Source of the DNA: Octadecabacter dasysiphoniae
Lineage (GTDB): Bacteria; Pseudomonadota; Alphaproteobacteria; Rhodobacterales; Rhodobacteraceae
Direction of reading: 5' to 3'
Assembly (NCBI RefSeq): GCF_021532615.1
Contig: NZ_JAKGAQ010000001.1
Coordinates: 434,001-498,000, forward strand
DNA length: 64,000 nt
Each line of letters opens with the position of its first letter. Within the stretch, counting starts at the first letter, position 1. This document shows, one piece after another, positions 57,947 through 64,000 of the stretch. The translations under genes and the position numbers were made by a program. The notes under the pieces were generated by a model. It worked only from the letters and a program-made list of their open reading frames with translations. It had not been told where the DNA came from and made no database searches.

Positions 57947-60875
57947 GGAGCCGTTCTCCCTCTGGGTCGATAAAGTGGGCGCTAACGATTTCGACTTCGA
58001 CGGAAACGTCTGTCAGCGGGCTGACAAGGCGCATGCGTTCGCCCATCCGTTCAGCCCCGTTCTTGAGAAACCCGATCGCGATGGAATGTCCGAGGTTGGG
58101 CGAATAACAGGCGCTCGTGGCGTAGCCTTGGTCGTGTGCTGCATCGACGGGGCCATCGGCATTCATCAAATGCGCACCAGCTGGCACTGGGTCTTTGGGA
58201 TCAACCGGTTTGATGCCAACCTGGCGCAGATCGCCATCCGCATTCAGGCCATCGCGCTCGGACAGGATGGACCCGATGCTGTCTTTCTTTTTGGACACCA
58301 TCCGCCACATGCCAAGGTTTTGCGCGGTGGTCGTCCCGTTCAATTCATTGCCTGCCGCGTGGCCCTTTTCGATGCGCATCACGCCGAGGGCTTCGGTGCC
58401 ATAGGGGGTGACGTCGAATTCGGCCCCGACCTCCATGATTTTACGCATCAGCGCGTCGCCGTAGGCCGTGGGTACGGCGATTTCATAGGCCAATTCACCC
58501 GAAAACGAGATGCGGAACAACCGCGCCCGCAGACCGCCGCAGATGGTGATATTGGCACAGGCCATAAAAGGGAACGCGTCGTTGGAAATGTCGACGTCCA
58601 CGATTTTTTCCAGCAGCTTGCGGCTGTTAGGCCCTGCAACGGCGTATTGTGCCCAGGCCTCGGTTGTCGAAATCAACTGTACGTCCATGTCAGGGAACAG
58701 ACATTGGCGCACAAATTCCATGTGGCGGTAGACAGGAAGGGCATTGGCGGTCGTTGTGGTGACAACAAAGTGGTCTTCGGCCAGACGCGCGGCGGTGCCA
58801 TCGTCCATCGCGATCCCGTCTTCACGCAACATCAGCCCATAACGGACCTTGCCCACGGCGAGTTTCGCAAACCCGTTACAGTAGATTTTGTTTAGAAAAT
58901 CAGCAGTATCCGTGCCTTGCACATCCACCTTGCCCAGTGTCGTTACATCGCAAACCCCGACGGAATTGCGGGTCGCCAGAACTTCGCGGTCAACGCTTTC
59001 ACGCCAGTGGGTTTCGCCTGTGCGCGGGAACCATTGCGCCCGCATCCAGTTGCCGACCTCAACGAACACTGCACCTTGTTCTTCGCCCCATTTATGACTG
59101 GGTGTCAGGCGGGTCGGGTGGAATTCCATCCCGCGATGACGCCCGGCAAAGGTGCCGATGGCAGTTGGCGTGTAGGGGGGGCGGAAGATTGTCGTACCAA
59201 CCTCTGGGATGGTTTTACCCGCAAGTTCGGCCATGATCGCTAGGCCACCCATGTTGGATGTTTTGCCCTGATCCGTCGCCATCCCGAGCGTCGTGTAGCG
59301 TTTCAAGTGTTCAACGCTGCGAAACCCCTCTTGGTGGCTGAGTTTGACGTCCTTTACAGTCACATCGTTTTGCTGATCCAGCCACGCGCGGCTGCACCCT
59401 TCGACGTACCAGAATGGCTTGAGGTTGATCGGGGCGTCTTCGGCCTCTGGTACCTTCGCCAGCCGCCCCTTAAGCCCCAATGCGGCCTTCGCCGCAGCCG
59501 CGCCGCCCTGCAACGCGCCATGCGTCGACATATCGCCATTGGCGGCCCCCGCGACCATCATACCGGGGGGCAATTCACCGCCCGGCACGAACGCCGCGAG
59601 GTCCTCGTTCCACGTCGGACGGCCCCGTTGATGGCATGTCATATGCACGTTCGGGTTCCATCCGCCGGACAGACCCAGCGCGCCGCATTCCAGCGTGCGC
59701 GTGCCGCCATCTGCGAGCCTCACTTCCGCAAAAGTCAGGCCCAACCGCCCCTTGGTGTCGATGATTTCGCCGTTCAGCACTTCGTAGTTCGCGGAGCGCG
59801 GCGCATCCGCCCGCACGTCCACCACGGCCGCAATTTTCACGCCCTGCGCATGTAGATCCGCAGCGGTGCGGTGCCCGTCGTCATTGTTGGTAAAGATCGC
59901 GATACGTTTGTCTGCTGCGACCCCAAACCGGTTGGCATAGGTGCGAATCGCCGAACCGAGCATGATGCCAGGGCGGTCGTTGTTTTCAAACGCGATGGGG
60001 CGTTCGATGGCTCCTGCGGCCAAGACTGTGCCTTTGGTGTAGATGCGCCACAGGATTTGGCGGGGTTTGCCTGCGTCGGGCATGTGCATGTGGTCGCTGA
60101 CCCGTTCAACCGCACCGTAAATGCCGTGATCAAACGCACCAATCACCGTCGTACGCGTCATGATCCGCACGTTGGACAAGCTGCCCAGTTCGGCCAAGGC
60201 AGAGGCAACCCACGCGGTGCCAGCGTCTTCCCCAATCGCGATGGTTTCGCTGTTCAACCGTCCACCAATCGTGAAATCTTCGTCCGCCAAAATCACCTGC
60301 CCGCCGGAGCGTCCTGCGGTCAACGCGGCAGACAGCCCTGCCGGACCTGCACCAATGATCAGCAAATCGCAGTGCAAAAAACCTTTGTCATAAACGTCAG
60401 GATCATCCTTTAACGAAAGCGACCCAAGGCCCGCGGCGTTGCGGATGATCGGTTCGTATACCTTTTCCCAGAACGCCTTGGGCCACATGAAGGTCTTGTA
60501 GTAAAAGCCCGCCGTCAGAAAGTTTGAAAACCGGTCGTTGATCGACAAAAGGTCGAATTTCAACGACCCAAGGCGGTTTTGGCTTTTGGCCAACAAACCA
60601 TCGTAAAGTTCAATCGTTGTCGCGCGGGTGTTGGGTTCTTGGCGCGCGCCGCCACGCAGTTCGACCAAGGCGTTTGGTTCTTCGGACCCCGCCGTCAGCA
60701 CGCCGCGCGGGCGGTGGTATTTGAATGAACGCCCCATCAGCCGCACGCCATTTGCCAACAGCGCGGAGGCCAGAGTGTCGCCCTGATGGCCCGTGTAGCT
60801 TTTGCCGTCGAACATGAATTTCAACGTCCTGGTGCGGTCAATCTGGCCGCCCTCTATCCGGTTTTTCTGGCTCAC
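57939..60875 (-). CDS. mgdC: Sarcosine-oxidase-type alpha subunit (N-methylglutamate dehydrogenase MgdC)
   Basis: Large subunit of 978 residues. A ferredoxin-like N-terminal domain (FDGKSYTGHQGDTLASALLANGVRLMGRSFKYHRPRGV) is followed by a FAD/NAD disulphide-oxidoreductase-type domain (LLIIGAGPAGLSAALTAGRSGGQVILADED) and a C-terminal GcvT-like domain binding tetrahydrofolate (VQGTDTADFLNKIYCNGF; RISFSGELAYEIAVP). In this family the methyl group is oxidised and passed to folate. The start overlaps the delta gene by four bases. Confidence 0.92.
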   Translation of the reverse strand: MSQKNRIEGGQIDRTRTLKFMFDGKSYTGHQGDTLASALLANGVRLMGRSFKYHRPRGVLTAGSEEPNALVELRGGARQEPNTRATTIELYDGLLAKSQNRLGSLKFDLLSINDRFSNFLTAGFYYKTFMWPKAFWEKVYEPIIRNAAGLGSLSLKDDPDVYDKGFLHCDLLIIGAGPAGLSAALTAGRSGGQVILADEDFTIGGRLNSETIAIGEDAGTAWVASALAELGSLSNVRIMTRTTVIGAFDHGIYGAVERVSDHMHMPDAGKPRQILWRIYTKGTVLAAGAIERPIAFENNDRPGIMLGSAIRTYANRFGVAADKRIAIFTNNDDGHRTAADLHAQGVKIAAVVDVRADAPRSANYEVLNGEIIDTKGRLGLTFAEVRLADGGTRTLECGALGLSGGWNPNVHMTCHQRGRPTWNEDLAAFVPGGELPPGMMVAGAANGDMSTHGALQGGAAAAKAALGLKGRLAKVPEAEDAPINLKPFWYVEGCSRAWLDQQNDVTVKDVKLSHQEGFRSVEHLKRYTTLGMATDQGKTSNMGGLAIMAELAGKTIPEVGTTIFRPPYTPTAIGTFAGRHRGMEFHPTRLTPSHKWGEEQGAVFVEVGNWMRAQWFPRTGETHWRESVDREVLATRNSVGVCDVTTLGKVDVQGTDTADFLNKIYCNGFAKLAVGKVRYGLMLREDGIAMDDGTAARLAEDHFVVTTTTANALPVYRHMEFVRQCLFPDMDVQLISTTEAWAQYAVAGPNSRKLLEKIVDVDISNDAFPFMACANITICGGLRARLFRISFSGELAYEIAVPTAYGDALMRKIMEVGAEFDVTPYGTEALGVMRIEKGHAAGNELNGTTTAQNLGMWRMVSKKKDSIGSILSERDGLNADGDLRQVGIKPVDPKDPVPAGAHLMNADGPVDAAHDQGYATSACYSPNLGHSIAIGFLKNGAERMGERMRLVSPLTDVSVEVEIVSAHFIDPEGERLRA

Positions 60876-61159
60876 TTGCTTCTTCCCCGTGCGCGGGCCA
60901 CATCACGGGCGAGTTCTACTTTCGAAATCTCATGCGTTACCGTGTTGCGGGTCACGACGAGCCAACTGCGATCACCCTGTTCATGAAACCAAAGCTCATT
61001 GTGCCAACCGGCGGGGTTGTCGCGCAGGTAGCCGTATTCATAAAAATCCCGCGCGGCGGTGTCTGACTGCCAATCGGGGCGGTCGATCAGTTTTGCATCG
61101 CCCATATAGGTGAATTCGGCGCTGTCGCGGGGGCCAAGGAGGGGGTGGTTGATAATCAT
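60872..61159 (-). CDS. mgdB: Sarcosine-oxidase-type delta subunit (MgdB), zinc cysteines absent
   Basis: Small subunit of 95 residues. The family backbone is recognisable (LGPRDSAEFTYMGDA; YGYLRDNPAGWHNELWFHEQGDRSWLVVTRNT), but the zinc ligands of canonical SoxD are lost. The usual CPxCGPR reads HPLLGPR and the usual HxxGC reads HEQGD, so the protein contains no cysteine. This would fit a paralogue specialised for N-methylglutamate dehydrogenase. It begins 12 bases after the beta gene. Confidence 0.88.
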   Translation of the reverse strand: MIINHPLLGPRDSAEFTYMGDAKLIDRPDWQSDTAARDFYEYGYLRDNPAGWHNELWFHEQGDRSWLVVTRNTVTHEISKVELARDVARARGRSK

Positions 61160-61171
61160 CAGCAGGTCTCC

Positions 61172-62422
61172 TCAGTGCAGGTTGGGCTGATTGCCCATGC
61201 CTTTTTCATCGATCATGTGGCCTGTCTCAAACCGGTTGAACCGATAGGCTGTGGCCGTTGGGTGGGGTTCGTCGCGCGCGAGCAGGTGCGCAAAGCAGAA
61301 ACCGGACGCAGGCGTGGCCTTGAACCCGCCGTAGCACCAGCCGCCATTGAAATAGAGCCCGTCGATATGCGTGCGGTCGATGATGGGCGATCCGTCCATG
61401 GACATATCCATAATACCGCCCCACATCCGCAGCAGGCGCGCGCGCCCAAAGGCCGGGAAAATCGCCATGCCGCCTTCGCAGACGTCTTCGACCACGGGCA
61501 GGTTGCCGCGCTGGGCGTAGGAATTGTAACCGTCCAGATCGCCGCCAAAGACCAGTCCGCCCTTGTCAGACTGGCTGCAATAGAAATGGCCCGCGCCGAA
61601 CGTCACAACGCCCGGCATCACGGGTTTCAAACCTTCGGACACAAACGCCTGCAACACGTGGCTTTCCATTGGCAACTGCATGTCGATTTTAGACATCAGG
61701 CGGCTGGATGATCCGGCAACCGCGCAGCCCACTTTACCCGCACCGATATACCCGCGTGACGTTTCTACGCCCACGACGCGGCCATTTTCCTGTTTGAACC
61801 CAGTGACTTCGCAGTTCTGAATAATATCAACGCCACGGCTGTCCGCCCCGCGCGCATAGCCCCAAGCCACTGCATCATGGCGCACCGTGCCACCGCGATG
61901 CTGCGCCAATCCGCCCTTGATCGGGAAACGGGCGTCGTTGGTGTTCAGATAGGGGTAGCGTGCCTTGATCTGTTCGGTCGTCAGCATCTCTGCATCTGCG
62001 CCATTCAGAATCATCGCATTGCCACGGCGGATAAACGCATCGCGCTGGGCGTCCGAATGGATCAGATTCAGGATACCGCGCTGGGAAATCATCGCGTTGT
62101 AATTGAAATCTTGTTCCAACCCCTCCCAGAGCTTCAGAGAGAATTCGTAGAACGGTTCATTGCCGTCCAGCAGGTAGTTTGAGCGGATGATCGTCGTGTT
62201 GCGGCCCACGTTGCCACCACCGATCCAGCCTTTTTCAAGGACGGCGATCCTTTTTTGTCCGAATTCCTTGGCAAGGTAGTAGGCCGTCGCTAGTCCGTGG
62301 CCGCCACCACCAATGATAACAATGTCATAATGAGGCTGCGGATCGGGATCGCGCCAGGCCGGGGTCCAGCCTTTGTGACCCGTGAGGGCCTGTTTGATCA
62401 CCTGAAATCCTGAATACCGCAT
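61172..62422 (-). CDS. mgdA: Sarcosine-oxidase-type beta subunit (N-methylglutamate dehydrogenase MgdA)
   Basis: Amine oxidase subunit of 416 residues. FAD site YDIVIIGGGGHGLATAYYLAKEFG, then WIGGGNVGRNTTIIRSNYLLDGN, and GGTVRHDAVAWGYARG, where His182 aligns by eye with the histidine carrying covalent FMN in sarcosine oxidases. The C-terminus has DGSPIIDRTHIDGLYFNGGWCYGGFKATPASG. The start MRYSGFQVIKQ is chosen; a frame 90 bases longer is unlike the family. First gene of the operon. Confidence 0.93.
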   Translation of the reverse strand: MRYSGFQVIKQALTGHKGWTPAWRDPDPQPHYDIVIIGGGGHGLATAYYLAKEFGQKRIAVLEKGWIGGGNVGRNTTIIRSNYLLDGNEPFYEFSLKLWEGLEQDFNYNAMISQRGILNLIHSDAQRDAFIRRGNAMILNGADAEMLTTEQIKARYPYLNTNDARFPIKGGLAQHRGGTVRHDAVAWGYARGADSRGVDIIQNCEVTGFKQENGRVVGVETSRGYIGAGKVGCAVAGSSSRLMSKIDMQLPMESHVLQAFVSEGLKPVMPGVVTFGAGHFYCSQSDKGGLVFGGDLDGYNSYAQRGNLPVVEDVCEGGMAIFPAFGRARLLRMWGGIMDMSMDGSPIIDRTHIDGLYFNGGWCYGGFKATPASGFCFAHLLARDEPHPTATAYRFNRFETGHMIDEKGMGNQPNLH

Positions 62423-62644
62423 AAAACAGCCTCCTAAAGACAGCATGCCGAAAAACCGAGTCCTATTGGGTGCTGGGATCGGACAAATCCCTATCCAAAA
62501 ACGACATTTCACGCGGGCAACTCAGCGTACCAGCATACCCCAAGAAGAAAAAAACTTGATTGGTAGGAAAATAATGCGAGAGTGAAAGCAGATGTACGCA
62601 GAAGCGATCATAAGAATCGCATCGCAGATGTCTCTGGCCCCTAA

Positions 62645-63643
<999 letters not shown>

Positions 63644-63671
63644 ACCCGTCTTCACACGACCTATATATACT

Positions 63672-63702
63672 GTTCCCCGTCCGGTGTACTCTGGGCGGGG
63701 AC
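63672..63702 (+). terminator. Attenuator-like stem-loop between tmoX and tmoW
   Basis: GTTCCCCGTCC pairs with GGGCGGGGAC (G-U pairs and one slip) around a loop of about ten bases in the 78-base gap. Incomplete termination here would explain more binding protein than ATPase. Confidence 0.5.
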
Positions 63703-63721
63703 ATTTCTCGCAAGGACCATC

Positions 63722-64000
63722 ATGTCAGCTGAACCTCCGGTAATTTCCTGTAAGAATGTATGGAAAATCTTTGGCCCGAACCCTGAAGCATTTCACAAAC
63801 AACTGACACCCGAGATGAGTTTTGAAGACATTCGCGCCGCGGGATATATCGCCGGTGTGAAAGACGTCACCATTGATGTTCACAAAGGTGAAATGCTGGT
63901 GATCATGGGGCTGTCAGGGTCTGGCAAATCCACGCTGGTGCGATGCTTTTCGCGCCTTCATGACATTACCGGCGGAACGATTTCTGTCGACGGGCGGGAC
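63722..64000 (+). CDS. tmoW: TMAO/betaine ABC transporter ATP-binding protein, 3' end missing
   Basis: First 93 codons of an ATPase of the ProV/quaternary-amine type: SCKNVWKIFGPNPEAF, an inserted segment (HKQLTPEMSFEDIRAAGYIAGVKDV) typical of betaine importers, and Walker A MGLSGSGKSTLVRCFSRL. AAGGA precedes the ATG. The gene runs out of the window. A permease (tmoV) is expected next. Confidence 0.9.
   Translation, partial: MSAEPPVISCKNVWKIFGPNPEAFHKQLTPEMSFEDIRAAGYIAGVKDVTIDVHKGEMLVIMGLSGSGKSTLVRCFSRLHDITGGTISVDGRD

Noticed and set aside
57909..58895. 328-codon plus-strand frame within the mgdC gene
   Set aside because: Antisense to a clearly coding alpha-subunit gene; composition is that of a shadow frame.

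Overview
The window looks like chromosomal DNA of a marine alphaproteobacterium of the Roseobacter group (Rhodobacterales). The grounds are the moderately high GC content, ABC-type uptake of sugars and methylated amines, Hint/RTX secreted proteins, and a full trimethylamine (TMA) degradation cluster laid out much as in Ruegeria-type genomes. Species and genus cannot be read from the sequence itself.

Region 1 (1-5909, + strand) is the 3' part of an ABC sugar-uptake operon: ATPase (cut by the window start), binding protein, two permeases, a UPF0261/Tm-1-like protein and a class II aldolase. Region 2 (6109-10182) holds a small lipoprotein and a large Hint/RTX protein ending in six 51-residue repeats.

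Region 3 (10228-27451) is a signalling and surface-polysaccharide locus. On the minus strand are a hybrid histidine kinase, a cysteine-free SUOX-fold periplasmic protein and galU. On the plus strand are a LuxR-type response regulator and then a tightly coupled run: REC-PP2C phosphatase, STAS protein, RsbW-like kinase, DUF3131 protein, acyltransferase, BcsA-like GT2 synthase, second DUF3131 protein and a peptidoglycan-binding-like protein. A large RTX protein and a J-domain protein follow. An 18-bp palindrome, CCTATCCG-NN-CGGATAGG, recurs upstream of the kinase operon, the regulator and the polysaccharide operon. This is my best candidate for an undescribed system: a partner-switching module built into a glucan-type exopolysaccharide operon.

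Region 4 (27448-37493) is a LacI-regulated sugar or polyol operon with two perfect-type operators. It encodes binding protein, two permeases, a small membrane protein, two ATPases, a DhaK-DhaL kinase, a decayed fructose-1,6-bisphosphatase and a class II fructose-bisphosphate aldolase. The enzymes suggest a triose or dihydroxyacetone-type intermediate.

Region 5 (37636-64000) is a TMA/TMAO/DMA/MMA catabolic cluster: FolD-like dehydrogenase (two catalytic residues altered), a small membrane protein plus DMT exporter, Tdm, two unknown secreted proteins, Tmm, GmaS, MgsCBA, Amt with a 57-residue partner, DmmDABC, a DUF1194 protein, XRE-cupin and GlxA-type regulators, a sarcosine-oxidase-type tetramer (MgdABCD), and TmoX/TmoW uptake. 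Together these would import TMAO, oxidise TMA to TMAO, demethylate it to DMA and MMA, pass MMA through gamma-glutamylmethylamide and N-methylglutamate, and release ammonium and one-carbon units carried on tetrahydrofolate. Functions are assigned by recognised family features only; no database search was run.
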